Position numbers and translations under genes: made by a program. The notes under the pieces were generated by a model that saw nothing but the letters and a program-made list of their open reading frames with translations, had not been told where the DNA came from and searched no databases. A DNA stretch of 64,000 nucleotides from Cerrena zonata (Eukaryota; Basidiomycota; Agaricomycetes; Polyporales; Cerrenaceae): NCBI GenBank assembly GCA_038087015.1, contig JASBNA010000007.1:1550001-1614000 (forward strand), given 5' to 3'. Of this stretch, positions 21,800-35,502 are shown in pieces; positions within the stretch are counted from its first letter, which is position 1; every line of letters starts with the position of its first letter.

Positions 21800-22798
21800 C
21801 CTGGTTAGGCTTCCGGCAGTCTATACGAAGGGAAACCAGTATCCAACACCTGAGAGGTGGAATCCGAGTAAACACTGCCGTTGTCTAACGTCGAGTACGA
21901 GTTCAAGCTACCACTAGCAGTGCGGCTAGTGATAGACGCCACCAGTGCTTATTTGACTCGCACCATACCTAAAATGGACGAGTCTGACACTTCTTCTGTT
22001 ACCCCAACTTCTCGTCCGGGCCTACCAAGTCCGTGGTCATCATGTCGCCGACTCTGGCTATGTAATAACTTCCACATGAAGACACGAAAACATAAATACG
22101 AAATCGATGTAAGTTTTCTTTCCTACCAGATCTTAAGTACAAGCACGTACATACTAGACAGGGTAACTGAGAGCCTATGAAACCAATGCTTACTCTTGAA
22201 GAACTAAACCATGGACTAATAGTAAGCATCTAATTCTATGCCCATGACGATCAGTACGCAAGTTTTGTATAACTTTCTACTCGCTTATACCAGCATGTTG
22301 CTCGGTATTTAAATTAAACTACTCACTCCCTTTTTTCAATGCTCGAATAAGGGCACAGCACGAGGGGCATCATTTCCCCCACTGAGCCATTGCTCATGTA
22401 TTCTTACAAGTAGCGTATTGTCTTCGCTTCTTTCTTGTTGCTTCAGATATTTAAGCTTCCAAGTTCAGCCGTAGTCGCTATACTGCTTTTGTTCCGTTAC
22501 TTTCTACGCTACGTATAATTAGCTGATGCACTAGCAAATATTAGGCACAAAATTGCACGCCAGCATCACGTAATTGGGAAAACGTTCAATTGAATATGAG
22601 TCGAGAGTCTCAGCCGTTGTTGACCTTGTCCTGATCCCCAAAAGGCAGTTCTATGAAGGCCGTTGCCAAACAAATACAAATCTATTATGATGAAAGATCG
22701 CTAGACTCGGATTCTCACGACGTCATTTCATTTCACCTTTCAAGTATCAAAGTTGTAAATGAATAACCTCCAATAGTCCTCTCTTTGCGTATGATTGG
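21800..22798. other. Intergenic between divergent ENPP and PHD genes
   Basis: About 1 kb with only short open frames (for example 21881-22180) lacking support. AT-rich around 22.2-22.3 kb. No gene recognised. Confidence 0.45.
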
Positions 22799-24231
22799 AT
22801 GGCGGTTAGTTTGCACCATCGTTCTTGTCCGACCAGCGTGACCTAGACGGGCTGAAATTATTCCAGTCCGAACGTCAGACGATAAGCTGTGTGCGATGTG
22901 GAAAGTCAAACCACGATATCAATAACTTCCTCCTCGAATGTGCTAGCTGCAAACGTTCATGGCATCATAGTGAGTAAACCGTGCATCATTCATTTAGGCT
23001 CTTACATCGATGTATGCGGTAGCCTGCAGTCTCCCACCTGTGTCCCGGGAGGAGCTAGTGATCTTGATTCAGAAAATGACGGCCAACAAATTGAATCCTT
23101 CCAAAGAGGCAGACCTTTGGAGGTGTCGTCGCTGTATGAAAAATCTTGGACTCGCTGTGCCTAGGACCCTTCCTCAGATAACACCTAGTAAGGCTGAAGA
23201 TAATACTGCAGTCACGATACCCTCTGTATCATCTACAACGGTAAATGTATCTCTACACAGACAACAAACTGGAAGTGAGTACCGATGTAGGTTTTTTGAT
23301 ATGAGAAGGTTTTTTCATCTCGCAATCATCGTAGCTCCTCAACCTACCGTGGCGCCGCCACCGGGACCTTCAAGAAAGGGGAAAGAAAGGGCGGAACCCA
23401 TGCGTCCACTGACTGGGGCAGGGGCAATTGATTTGACAGTAGACAGCTCGCCACCACAGTCAAATCGTGGTCAAAAACGCCCCACACCAAACGTGCTTGT
23501 GTCAATTACAAGTCCTTCTCCACCCAAGAAAACTGCATGGGATTATCGAGATCAACCACATTCGCTTATTCCGACTCCCGGTGCGGGGATCTACGCCGTA
23601 TTCAAATCATGCTTCTCCTAGTCCTGGGCCCGGTGGTAGTGATAGAGCATCTTCGTTGACCCCGTTTGAACATATGTCTCTGGCCGACGGCAAGACCTCA
23701 AAATCACCTAGTATTCCATTGGCTGGTGGCACAGCGAATATCTCAGCCCTTGTCAAGTCAATGCGAAAACAAGGTCAGCTGGAACCTCCGCCCATACCAT
23801 GGGCAACGGATGACGTGAATGAATTCGTCGCAACATCATCAGAGGACGTTACGACATCGGTCGGAGGAGAGGAAGATGATCATCGCGATATAACTCCACG
23901 CGACTCCGTACGGCCTACTTCCGTGACGCCGATGCCGGCAAGGATACGTATGTCTCCCTCTCCCTCTGTACCACCCCCATCGGGGCTTGCTCCGGATTGG
24001 ATACGGGATTGGAAAGATGATGGCCAGAAGGACAATATGGAAAAGGTTCAAACGCTGTGGAATAAATATGCCAACTCACGAAAGAAACAGCATGAGAATC
24101 GAGCACAAAGCACGGTTAGTAGGAAACCACTTGCAAAGCGATTAGGCCCAAGGGGTAGAGTTAGTAAAGAACAAGGAGGGGTGCAGTTTATCGCCAAGGA
24201 ATGGATAGCCGAACGCAAAAGCGAAATCTAA
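22799..24231 (+). CDS. PHD-finger protein (frame break in last exon)
   Basis: Proposed exons 22799-22804 (start exon, least certain), 22867-22969, 23023-23274 and 23335-24231, about 418 residues. The N terminus carries a PHD zinc finger: CVRCGKSNHDINN, LLECASCKRSWHHTC and, after a longer than usual spacer, LWRCRRC, matching the Cys4-His-Cys3 pattern. The rest is low complexity, Ser/Pro/Thr-rich and basic, ending in KPLAKRLGPRGRVSKEQGG. PHD fingers usually read histone H3 tails, so a nuclear chromatin role is inferred. Inside the last exon the frame changes near GGGG 23585-23588: TPGAG in one frame joins STPYSNHASPSPG in the next, and the exon sum is 1 mod 3. Confidence 0.65.
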
Positions 24232-24360
24232 TGGAGATTATGGATGATTTATGAATACTAAATACAAGACGCATGATATACAGCGTGAGAGAGGAATGTC
24301 CAAGAGATAAGGAAGGCAGGTATCAAAAAATGAAGGTATGCAAAGTCCAGGTGTAAATCA

Positions 24361-27300
24361 TTAATCATAAATAGGTAGGGGAAGAATCCTGCAATAAGGA
24401 TCGAGATGAGACATATATTCAGGTGTAACCACGCGTGACTTACCTATCGGCGTTGAACAAGAAATTATTGCCACCGTCTTCACCTTCGAGGAAACGGGTA
24501 GGGTAAAGTACTGTAAACGAGAGTTAGAACGAAATCTGTAGACAACTGATGGTCAGGCTCACCGAGATGACCACGAAGCTCTTCCAAGAGTTTCTCCATT
24601 TCATCTCTCTCAGCTTGGCTGAACGGTTCTTGTCCTCTAGTTGGTCGTCGAGGTCGACCATCCTGACCACCAGCGGGTTGCTGAATATTTGTGGTCGAAC
24701 TTGATGCTAGTTCTTCAACATAGTCCTTCGACTTCGTGGTTGCTTCATCAGTTGGGGTTTCCAGTTTCTCTGAAGATGGACCTGGCGCAGCGGCATCCCC
24801 AGATTCTGAAGGCATTCGGGCTACAGGCTCCGGTGTAGGTTGATCCCTCACCTACATTCGTTCATATGTAAGGACAGCGCAGATCGACATTCCATGGCTA
24901 CTCACAGGTTTGTTCAAACGTTCATGGTGGACGATGAATTCCTTGTACTGCTTCCAGGTAGTAACGAGATCGTCAGGAATGGCATGGAAGACTTTTCGGT
25001 AAATCTCCGTCTATGTATAGTCGGTTTCGAGGCATTTATCAAAGTATCGGATACAACTCACATTGTGTACAGCGCTTGCAACCCAGGTCTCCTTCCAAAA
25101 TCCGTCACAAATAGGATCCTCGAAACCTTGTGGGTCAACATGGGGCGTAGGAGTAGGTAGTACCCAAGGCCTAGCACTGGACTTGGATCCCAACTTAGCT
25201 GTTAGATGACGACGTATGGTTGAACGTGCAGCAGGTCCTTTCTGATCTTCTTCGTCACCATCCGACGCTTGGCTCTTCGGAGGCTGGCTGTCTGTCTTAG
25301 TATCACCATTCGCTGGAGTTCCATAGAGTTCCCCGTCAACCCGCGCGGATTCACCAGGCTCGTCAGGATGGACATCACTGTTGGGAACTTCTCCGTCCGT
25401 GACCTGTTCACTCTCGGAAGGTTGCTGGTTCTGCTCAGAGTTCTGCGACGTTTCGGCTTCTAGTTTCTCATTATTTTGGTGCTCCGCGATGGTCTTCTCC
25501 TCGAGGGTGGGGACAACCGAGCTGGTGAAACCTGTGACCTTCTCTCCCGTCTTGGTAAACGTCTTCCGTTCCTCCTGCAGACTAGCATCACCCGCAGTTG
25601 CATCGGTTGACGTCTCCAATCCAGTCTTGCGTAGCAGCTTGGCCACATCCTTGGCTTCAGCCTCGCCAGTTCCACGTACAACTAGAGGAAATTAGGTTTA
25701 AGCAATAACGAGCTTTAAAGATAACGAACCTTGCTCGACTCCATCAACTGCGTCATGAACCAGGTCCTTAGTGGCAGTCCTTTTCTTGGACTTGCCAACA
25801 TGAGTGACACCAGACTCTTTCCCGTACTCTTGTTCTGTGTCGGGGTCCCATTCTGGAACCTCATGCTCTCCCTTCGTGGGTTCGAACGACATAAGATCGT
25901 CCTCGTACATAGCATCGACGTCAATACCAAGGTGTTCCCGCATCAACCTGACACGTAATGTGTGCGCAAAACGTCCCACTTTGTAGGGCTTGCCGGCCAT
26001 TGTGCTACGGGGTTCAGTTCAGACCAAATTATTCAACTGTGTTCGGGTGACCAATACTTACCAGTCAATCATATCAGTGTCGCGAATAATTGCTGCTATC
26101 TCGGAGTCACGATCTCCACGTTGAGAGCGTTCGTTGATGTTCGCGCTACCGATTATAGCCAGACGATCATCGACGATACAGACCTTGCCATGGATGTATA
26201 CCTAGGAGAAGTTAATGAATGAATCGACTAGTTCGAATGAGATGCACCAACCTGTTCGGTTGTGAGCACGCCGTCCCTGAGTTTACCCCAATTCCTTAGC
26301 GAGAAGATCGATATGTAGTCATCAGGCTATTGCAAAAATCAGCTACTACTGGCATGGCTTCAGGAATTTGACATACATCAATGCCTTCTTTACGCAAACG
26401 AGCAAAGATGGAGTTGGGTCCTCTGGAGATAGTACGATTCTGGCACTCCAAAATAATGCGGATCTGATGTCAAATGAGAAACGAATTCCAAGTAGAATAA
26501 TTATTGATGAGCATACCGCACTAGCATCACTATGGTCCACAGGGAAAGTGAAACCGGGGAGAAGTGGTATAACGATACAACACTTCCATGGAGTACCATC
26601 ATGGTGCGCTTTGATGATTCGGTGAACGATGGCATCGCCAATTCTGTTCTCGATTTTCGTCTCGTTGACCACAGTTCTAATCAATGTCTTAGCCAAGAAC
26701 AATGATTTAAATGATACCTTGTAACGTACGAGGTGATAAAGAACTGGTTCTCAATGTAGACAAAGTGGTCTGAAAGCTGAATGGCTATTCGCATGTTAGT
26801 CGTATGATCGCCTCAGCATTTCTTCTGCAGACCAACCTTTGAGATATGCGTTCTGGATAGAGTACTCTGTTCGTTCAGGAGTACCCATGGACCAAGCACC
26901 AGCTGATCTGCAGATCTGCAGCTCGCATGTGCCAGTGAGTCCTAGGGCAGACAGTTCACCTGGACGGAACTCAGGAGGAGGTAAAAGGAAAGGCATTTGA
27001 CGAGTGTGATTCTAAAAGACACGTCAGATTATGGACAACAGTCAGACTGACAATTTTTACCTTAATCCTTAGCAAATGATTCCATCTGCGACCGAGCATT
27101 TAGTATTTACCAATCGCATTGATGAGCGTCTTACCGTTGTACGAAGTGTCGAGCGAGGTCTCGAGCCGGTTGACCAACCATCTGCATGGAGACATCATGC
27201 CTACAATCAAACTTAGTAAAAGTCCTTCGTGAGACAATTGAGAAATGCTCACCAAGGCATACGCGGTGTCTTGCCACGATCGTACATGTCGTCTTCAGGC

Positions 27301-30300
27301 TTGTTTAAAGCATGGAAGTCCATAACTCGAGGATTACTGTAGTCTTTGCCTATTCGTAGCGTGAGTACCGTTGAGACAAAAAGCTCGAGAATAGTAATTA
27401 CCAGGCCAGATGGCTTCAGAGACGTCCGCGATATCGGGATCATCCACAAGGACGTGTTGAGGGGTATCCCATCTGCGACAACGATTAGCGTATCATAAAG
27501 CTCGAGAAGTAGATCAGTCGTACCGGCCAAAGCAAGCATCAAGACCGCCCATGAAAGCAATTGCCTGGTCGATCACACATAATTTCTCGTGCTACCAAAT
27601 CATCGTCAGTAAAACACATATCAAATATGTAGTGACTTACATGAGCCCAATAGAATGTGCCGGTCTGGAAGTGAGAAGGCGAACGTTGAACCATGACGTT
27701 AGGATGCAGGGAGGTCAGCCGTTGCTTGGCATAACTGTCATACATGTTAGCAGAAAGTTAAGATTATAGCTCAACCTCGACTCACTTGCTATCAGTGGGT
27801 GTCGTCCGGTTGGACACTTCTTGGCTAGAAGTTTACCTTCCATCAGCAAAAATAAACTTATCCCAAACATGACGTCGACATACTAAAGAATAATATAGAT
27901 CTTTACACCTTCTTTGGCTTTCTTTTCGAGAAGATGATCGAGGCGATATTTATCCATACCGGGCCGTCGCAACTTCAATTCTAGGAGCGTATGAGTTATC
28001 ACTGGTAACATTTGAATAATAATCATAGGACATACCTGGGGATAACCACCAGTCATGGATGTAAATGCTTTCTCTCGCTAGTAGAATAGCTCGGGACAAA
28101 TTCCAGAAGTAATCACGCTTTCGTAGATAATATGAGCCTCCATGAAAAGGTTATGACATACTTTAAACCTACTCCGTCAACTAGCCACTGAGCAGCCACG
28201 TTCAATCGAATTGGCGAGAAACTATCGAACCGGTTCTTGCCTGTGTAATGCGACTCCCGGGCCACTTTTTCCAGTGCCGCAATCCATTGAAGCATTTGAC
28301 GCTACAAATCAACGTAAGTCTCTATTTGAAGCAACGCAAATTAAAAGTACCTCATTCTTGGCGAAGAGCTTCAATCGCATCTGAGAATTCTCGATGTAGA
28401 AGACATGTTTTGAAACATCTCCAGTCCGTTTCGTCTTGCCGTGTCCCGGGAAATTGTCATCGTGTTGTCTTCCAGTATGATCCTCCAATGGATTAGTGTT
28501 CGTCGAAGGGTCGAGCATAGGTGTTAGCGGTCGTTCGTGTTCTGAGTCTGATTCCGAGCCTGAAGAACCAGATGATTCGGAATCAGATCGGCGACGCCTC
28601 TGGGATGGTTGTCCTGAAGTAGAAGCCTCCCCATTCGGTTGCAAGTGTCCATTGGGAGAGTTGTGATGATGCTTATGATGATGCGAGAAGCTGAAAAAGT
28701 TGGAAACGCGAGATCTGATGGATCCTAGAGTAGACCCAACGTGACTGTGATTGTCGAGCATGGGTTTCTCGGAAGCTTGTGAATGTATCCCGTGGTGATC
28801 AGGGTCCTCTTGCCCGGTCAACAGATTGAGTCCTTGTCGATAGTATCGCGTCGGTCGCTCAATTTTGAAGTCTTGATCGAATAAGAAGACATCGTATACA
28901 GTCAACTGTGTCGATGTCAATGAACCGAACATATAGAATTAGAGAAAAAATGGATACCTCTCCCATCTCTTCCAGAATGACAAGGTAGCTTTCACGAACA
29001 GCGCACCATCGCTGCTTCTGTTTGTCTCCCCAGTTAGCATTCTTACGTCCATATCCACCTTTACCAGATGATGATTTGATTCGCAAGAACCCAGCTTTAT
29101 ATTGAGCACCGCCAGATTGAGCAAGAGCAATAGAAAGAGCACTGATTTCCAGGAAACTGGAGAGACGGTTAGCCGCAGGGTGGAACATCTATGGACATTA
29201 TCATCAGAAACGGCACAAATTTCTTTGAAATTCAGGGCTTCTTACCACAGCACGAATCAAACCGATCAGGTAATTTTCCAGGGCTTCTCGTTGAAGTCGA
29301 GCAAAATCGGCCCGTCCCACTTCGCTATCCCTTTCTTTCAACCATTTGAAATAGGGGAGACCTATAATGACACAACGACATCAATCACTCAGGGACCGCT
29401 ACTGTCAGAAATCTATTCTAGTACGTACTGGTCTTGGGGAAATCGGGCAACGTCTCCACGTTGCGATTGTAGGCATTAGAAATAGCGTAGTGAGTGTGCA
29501 GAGAGAGGAATTCTCGTAATTGGCGATAGATAACCCAACGAGCGGCCCCGTTAGCATATTCACATTCGATTCGAAATACAGCTTTATGACCATGCATAGG
29601 ATGCAAACTATCACTGACTCGAATCTTTAGACGATGGAAGAGAACTGGTACCCGACGATGATCCTTTTCGTCTCTTTCGAACCATAGTCGTAGCATTAAG
29701 GTCGAAAGACCGCCAGCAATAAGTTCGTCCGTGATATTGACAGAATGAGGGATGACAGCAGAGGGTGCATTGGCTTGAGCTCTTGCTTGGTTCGCGAGAT
29801 GGGGTAAAAGGGAACGTAGACGACCCCATTTCGGTGCACCTATACCGCCTTTGCTGTCTTTACTGTCACCCTTGATGTGGGGTAACGAGCGTGAACGTCT
29901 GTCCGACAGACGCGGAGGAGCTGAAGGTGTTTTTGCAATTCTGACATGCATAGACTGTCGAGATGATGGTCCCTCGCCTCTGTCATCCTCTATGACATCT
30001 TCCACCTGTTGAGGTTCGTTGGTAAACGGTGCCGGTTCCTCACGAGGTGAGTCCGTGAGCCATTTTGCAGGGTTCCAAGTCTCAGGGAAGTAACTATCCT
30101 TCTGTTTGCGTTTACCCTTCTTCTCTGCGAGTTCTCGCTCTCGTTCGCGTTGTTCTGGATCGTCATAATCCAATGCACTACGGAAAGGAGACGTAGCAGG
30201 GACAAACCACGCAGCATTGTCGGGGTCTGCGACTTCTTCCTCTGTACCAGCACCAGGAACCGAGAGAAAGTGGGGTGTCTCATCATCGGGATGAGCGGCG

Positions 30301-30949
30301 GAATTAGAGCGAGAGGGCGTATTTGCGCCCGACATCGAGTAATGGAAGGATATCGATCTCGGGGGTCCTGAGGGAGTACCGGGTTTATATGCGTAATGAC
30401 CATACCCTGAAGAAGACTTTCGGCCGGTACGGTGAGGATGAGACTGGGAACGTGAGGCGTTGCTCGTACGAGGGCTGATCTCGCTCATGTGATCAGTTTG
30501 AACAGTTGGTCGACGTCTGTGTCCTCGCGTAGGCTGGACCGCTTTTTCGTCATGACCCAGCATGAGATTTGCTATCCTCACCGTGACTAGCATCCGGTTC
30601 TTCGGTGATAGACTTCTGCGCCGCCTCTGGTTCTTCGTTCTCTCCTTCTTTAGTCGTTTCCTCTCCTCGTACTTTATGACCTTGTCCTTCTGAAGGCATC
30701 TTCATATGTTGCTGTCTTCGGTTCATCTTTAGTGGCACCACGCTCCTTCATAGCGGTATGAATGTCCGCTACGGTCGTAGAATGTTCTGCTTGCTCCGCA
30801 GCGGATTCTTCATGACGAGGAGGACGTGGTAAGATACCCAGAGGTGGGTCTTGAGGATGCTCATCTTCTGCATTCGAGGCAGTGTGCTTGCTCCTTACTA
30901 GATCGACGATGTCACGTAGTCCGTGGGGTGGTTGTGCGGTAGAACTCAT
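24361..30949 (-). CDS. PLD1: Phospholipase D (PX-PH-HKD type), large multi-exon gene with two N-terminal frame breaks
   Basis: About 20 exons from a proposed ATG at 30949 to TAA 24361-24363; the last exon is 28 nt (24361-24388) and encodes ILPLPIYD. Domain order: a 400-residue disordered N terminus, a PX domain (about 29.4-29.7 kb: [20 protein letters not shown]), a PH domain (28.2-29.1 kb, interrupted by a long His/Ser insert), then two catalytic HKD motifs: [17 protein letters not shown] near 27.6 kb and [20 protein letters not shown] near 26.2 kb. Long C-terminal acidic tail. It hydrolyses phosphatidylcholine to phosphatidic acid in membrane trafficking and sporulation-type membrane growth (yeast Spo14). 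Frame breaks lie between 30674 and 30740 and at CCC 30556-30558. Confidence 0.88.
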
Positions 30950-31466
30950 TCTCGCATCAATATTGTAGGGTGAGCTATGATACGAGACTTGGCTGTAGGG
31001 GCTCCGGCAATTGGTAGCGGTGTCTGAAGTAGAATCATAAACAGTTAGGACCATAATTGTAGAGCTGGGTCATTATTTCGGTATTCCATTCGAATATAGC
31101 CGAACACGGAAGTAGATGCATACCGTCAACAATTTGGTAGTCTGGTTTCTAGTGCAAACCCTCCAGAGTTGTATGGATTGAATGGGATAAATGGGCGTGA
31201 AGTTATATAGATAAGGATAATAGCTAGGATAGCAAACGAGAGACAGGGTATATATGTAGTGTTGGTCAAGTCTTAGTCGCCTGCATTCTGGAATCTCGCT
31301 TCAAAACGTCATTGGGCGTCTTCTTCTAAAGCTTGATCTAGACAGTTCTAGGATATGATATTCAAGGTAAACTGACATGTCGAACCAGATTTCCGTATTG
31401 CAGCTTCATCAAGTCTTCAGTCTATCGATACATGATATACATTAGCATTAAAATGAGATTATAATG
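30950..31466. other. Upstream region of the PLD gene
   Basis: PLD promoter and leader plus the 3' flank of the capping protein gene. An in-frame upstream ATG at 31054 would add 35 residues to PLD and cannot be excluded. Confidence 0.45.
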
Positions 31467-32731
31467 CTACGAAGCCGTTCCAAAGGCACCCTTGTTAGCA
31501 GTCAACTCGGCGCCCAATTTGTAGCCAAGCACCTGAGTTGTGGAGTAGTGGTTCAAATTCTGGACACGAGGAGTATAAAGTACTTGGCTTACCTTATCCC
31601 AGTCGAGCTTGGATCGCGTCATAGGTAATGCACGCCGAAGACCCTTGAATGTCTTCTCACTCATTTCCTGGTATGCGTCATTCAAAGTGTTTTGGTATTT
31701 GCTTTCCTCGTCTTCTATGAGTGCAAAAACCTTGGATGCCGAGCTAGCCGCAGACGTCGGGTTGATTGTCGGAGGTAAAACAAGCGAGATATCGTGTGTT
31801 GTGGAGAGTTGCACCTAGGAACGACATTAGGGTTTATCCATCTAGGTACATTACAATGATCACTAACGTTTCCTTGCTCATAATAGTGCACATTTACAAG
31901 AATTTTGCCTGCGAGCTTGCGGTCTCCCACGTTCAAAGTGTACTCTGACCTCCAACGTCCGGACCTACGTATCTGTGAATATAGCGTTCAACAAAATATA
32001 TGCGATCCACATACCAAAAGTTTGACGGGTTGTATTTGTTTGCAACAATTTGAATAATAAATTCATCCGGGTTTCCAGGTGAGGAGAATATCGAAGAAAC
32101 ACCAGTATGGTAATGTCCGCTGATGTATGTTAGAGAAGCGTTCTCGAGTGCCACCCTGCAAGCAATTGATCAACGAATATGAATGCTTGGCGGAAGCGAA
32201 ACGAACCTGAATGATTCAGATTCGCTAGGAGGATCAACAGGGATGGGATCTGAGGCTTCCTACATTTTATTCAGTTATTGTACTATGCATACATAGAGCA
32301 GAACACGCACTAGGGTAATATGATCGAAACGGAAGCTTGTTCGTGACCGGGGGTCCCAAAATCGATCGCCATCGTGTTCATCTCCTTCTTGTGGTGGCGA
32401 GCGTGCAGCTTCACTAATAATGGTCTTGATAACCTTCAGTCATCTACTAGCGGTCTCCTGATCGCAAGACTCACCTGGTGCTGATGTCCCGGTACATCCG
32501 CAGTCATAAACTGAGAGAGGTTATACTCTCGTAATGCAGGAAGTATGCCTGTCTGCAACGAGTCGTCATCCGACACGATATTCCGTACGTCTAATGAATG
32601 CGTTGTGAGCTGTGTTTCTTCGTGTTAACACCGCAGAAACGCGAGGTACCATTGAGGACATCATTGATCTCGCCCGGAGGCGATTGCAGCAGGAATCTCG
32701 ATGCCGCTTGGATACGTTCCTCCGTGTCCAT
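31467..32731 (-). CDS. CAP1: F-actin-capping protein alpha subunit
   Basis: Spliced from the ATG at 32731 through about seven exons to TAG 31467-31469. The protein opens MDTEERIQAASRFLLQSPPG and EINDVLNDVRNIVSDDD, continues with TIISEAARSPPQ, FWDPRSRTSFRFDHITL, RVALENASLTYISGHYHTGV, FIIQIVANKYNPSNFWSGRW and RSEYTLNVGDRKLAGKILVN, and closes with FKGLRRALPMTRSKLDWDKV. These are the capping protein alpha signatures; the C terminus includes the actin-binding tentacle. With the beta subunit it caps barbed ends of actin filaments at cortical patches. Intron 2 is only about 41 nt. Confidence 0.93.
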
Positions 32732-33719
32732 GATCAATTAAATGTTCCTGGTTGTTGTGACCTGTGGGTGTATTGTTGGCAATAAAAGGCAAGTAAATGA
32801 GATGGTTCTAGTTTCAAAGCTGCAACATCCTGTCGACGGGTTTCTGTGAGCGTTTGATTTAGATAGAAGCGCCCATAATCAAGAGCGAAAAGAGCAAGTC
32901 AGTTCCAGACTGCAGTCCTCCCACCATCTATCCGCCATCTCTACATCCATGTCTCACGAAAAGCATAATACCATGAACCCCCATACACGTGTTTACTGTC
33001 AGATAGACAACAAACGTCTCCATGAAAACTCGCTTTTATCGCTGCATAATACACACGTAGCGTGGAGGCGATGTAATTCACCGCTTCTCTTCATTCCTCT
33101 TGTATTATGACGCTCGGAAGTCTGGAAGTACAAGTCGCCTGATTATACCAGCTTTGTTTCAAGCTTTTGCGGACCTTTCAGCGAAATCCCCTAAACTGGC
33201 AGCTTGGAGGCCGATAGACTGCCCAAACGAGAAAGCTGGCTCCTGACTCTTGGCCTATTGTTACCGCAAAAGACACTATCGGCATCCTCTTGCATTCTTT
33301 CTCGGTGCACTTTCTCTCTTCATGGGCGAATCAGGCTGTGTACCCAGAAACGGTCTTATTTCACGTCCGGAAGAATAAGCCTGTCGGGTGTGCTGCCTTC
33401 CCCACCATGAGTCTATCGTCCATATATCGCAAGCACTCCTATCCGCTCTCTTTCATGCGCCAGGCCTCTGAGCCACCCCTGTGGCGGATTGCCTTGGTCC
33501 GACGCCTGTGGGTCTGAGCTCTGGTATAAAGTCTTAGGTACGTGCGAGGGGCTATTTGCTTGCTTGTCGTAACGCTCTAGGGCACGGATGCCTTTCACCT
33601 TAAGACGCTCCCAGAGGAAGGAGCTTGCCTTCTCTCGGTCGCTTGTAGAAGTAGTAAAGTCTAAGATCCATGTTCCCAAGTGAGTTCTATCGATCGCTTT
33701 CAATTGCTTCGTTGTTGAC
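32732..33719. other. Intergenic between divergent CAP1 and F-box genes
   Basis: Contains a 102-residue minus-strand open frame (33413-33721) that I do not accept as a gene. No TATA box or repeat recognised. Confidence 0.45.
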
Positions 33720-35320
33720 ATGAGAACAGCAAGAGGGAAACCGACGATTGTGAGTTGTACCGCGGCATAAGCCCAGGTTCACAAGCTCACTGCAAGCTAT
33801 GGTTCATCCCTCCAGATCATGCACGAACTCTCCGTCACGACCACTTACGTCCCTCTAACTTACCGCCAGAGCTTCTGGCCTACATATTCATGCTCGGTGC
33901 TCAAAACGACCCTCTCCTCCCCCTCACCGCGACCCACGTTTGCAAGTCATGGCGCGCCCTCGCCCTCCAAACGCCCTCCCTCTGGCGCCTCATTTCCCTC
34001 GATGGAAGACTGCGTCTCTGGAAGGAGTACTTACGACGTTCACGACAATGCACCCTAGACATTCAGCTTGTCCCCCAATCGCGTTATAGCCGAAGTACAT
34101 CGCCGGATCCCCGTAGTCGGAGTCGAACACATGGAAGATATTATCTTGACGCTCAAAGTGCTCAATTATACGTTCATTGTGCGGCGCCATATATATCACG
34201 ATGGCGTTCTCTTGAAATCGAGTTCCAACATTACGCACCCTACCTCTGGAATGCCGCCCTATCCGCTTGTTGCGGGTATGGTTCACGTTTCTATACCCCT
34301 CAACTACAAAGCCTCACTCTCATCCATGCCAATAATGACGATACGAAGGAATTTACCCTCTTTGGAGGATACGCACCTAGACTCCGCCATGTCACCCTGA
34401 ACGGTGTGCGACTAACCTGGTTACCCAGCCTCTTCTCAAACTTGACCACACTGGACTATACACATCACGGGTTCACACGTGGGAGCGATGCAGCGGCAGA
34501 ATTACTCTACATGCTCAAGATTTCCAATGCATTACGAGAACTGAAGGTTTCTCTGCCCTCACGAGCTGGTGCCCATTCTTCATTTCCGTGCACATTCCCA
34601 GCTGAGGAATCAGTTGTATTGCCATACCTGACGGAACTCTCGATCCTGATCGAGGGCACAGACCTACCATCGGCCCTCACCCACTTCATGGCGCACATAT
34701 CTATTCCTAACATTCATACTTTCCGGCTACTCGTGAAACCAAACATGATCGTAACACGGCCTACACGGGGAGGAAGTTCTGATATTTCCGCACGTTTACG
34801 CCAATTTCTCAAGGCCCTTCCCCGCCTCTATACCCTCCGACACCTAGAACTCGAGTATGCCTGGCTATCAGACCCACGATTCATTTATATGCTGCTTCAC
34901 GTCGTCCCGAGTCTCACGCATCTCACACTTCGCGGACCACACATCTCTAACGCCATTCTCTTTGATTTATGCAATACACTCCGAGCGAGATACCGATCAT
35001 CGTCAAGGTATCCGCTTGTATTGGACATTTTGGAGCTAGATAGGTGCGAGCACGTTACTGCGGGTGCTTTGGTGGATATAACGAAGCATCAGCTTGATGC
35101 TGGGACGGGAAGGCACCCGGGTATATGTGTTCGGAATATTCATGTTAAGGATTGTATAGGATTGGACTTGATGACTCTGAAGAGGGGGAAGTATTGCCCC
35201 TCAGGAGCCGATCTCCGTGTATGGAAGAATAGCGAGGAGGTAAATTGGAAGATGCTGCATACTAAAACTACCATTAGGACACACAGACATCGTGCACCTC
35301 TGGACAGTAGCTATAGCTAA
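33720..35320 (+). CDS. F-box protein with LRR-like C-terminal region
   Basis: A first exon 33720-33749 (ATG and nine codons) joined by a 47-nt intron to 33797-35320 gives about 517 residues. Without this exon the frame has no ATG before the F-box. The F-box is LPPELLAYIFMLGAQNDPLL, THVCKSWRALALQTPSLW. The remainder has irregular leucine-rich repeats (LRELKVSLP, LPYLTELSILIEG, LRHLELEYAWLSDP, LTHLTLRGPHIS). In Agaricomycetes these form a very large, fast-evolving family of presumed SCF ubiquitin ligase substrate adaptors. The target is unknown. Confidence 0.82.
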
Positions 35321-35502
35321 CGAGTTTCAAATGCGCTTGTACGTCAATTGTAATATTCAGGCTACTAACAACTATGTATTATATTCAGTTCGAACCATGT
35401 TTCATCATCATTTCTGGAGGACAATTCTACATTCGATTTGTCGTTATATTGTAACTCTACGTCTACCTTCAAAACATACTTCTCTGCGTGATTGCATCGA
35501 CT

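Noticed and set aside
33413..33721. 102-residue minus-strand open frame
   Set aside because: No recognisable motif, no splice or promoter context, and it overlaps the start of the F-box gene on the other strand.
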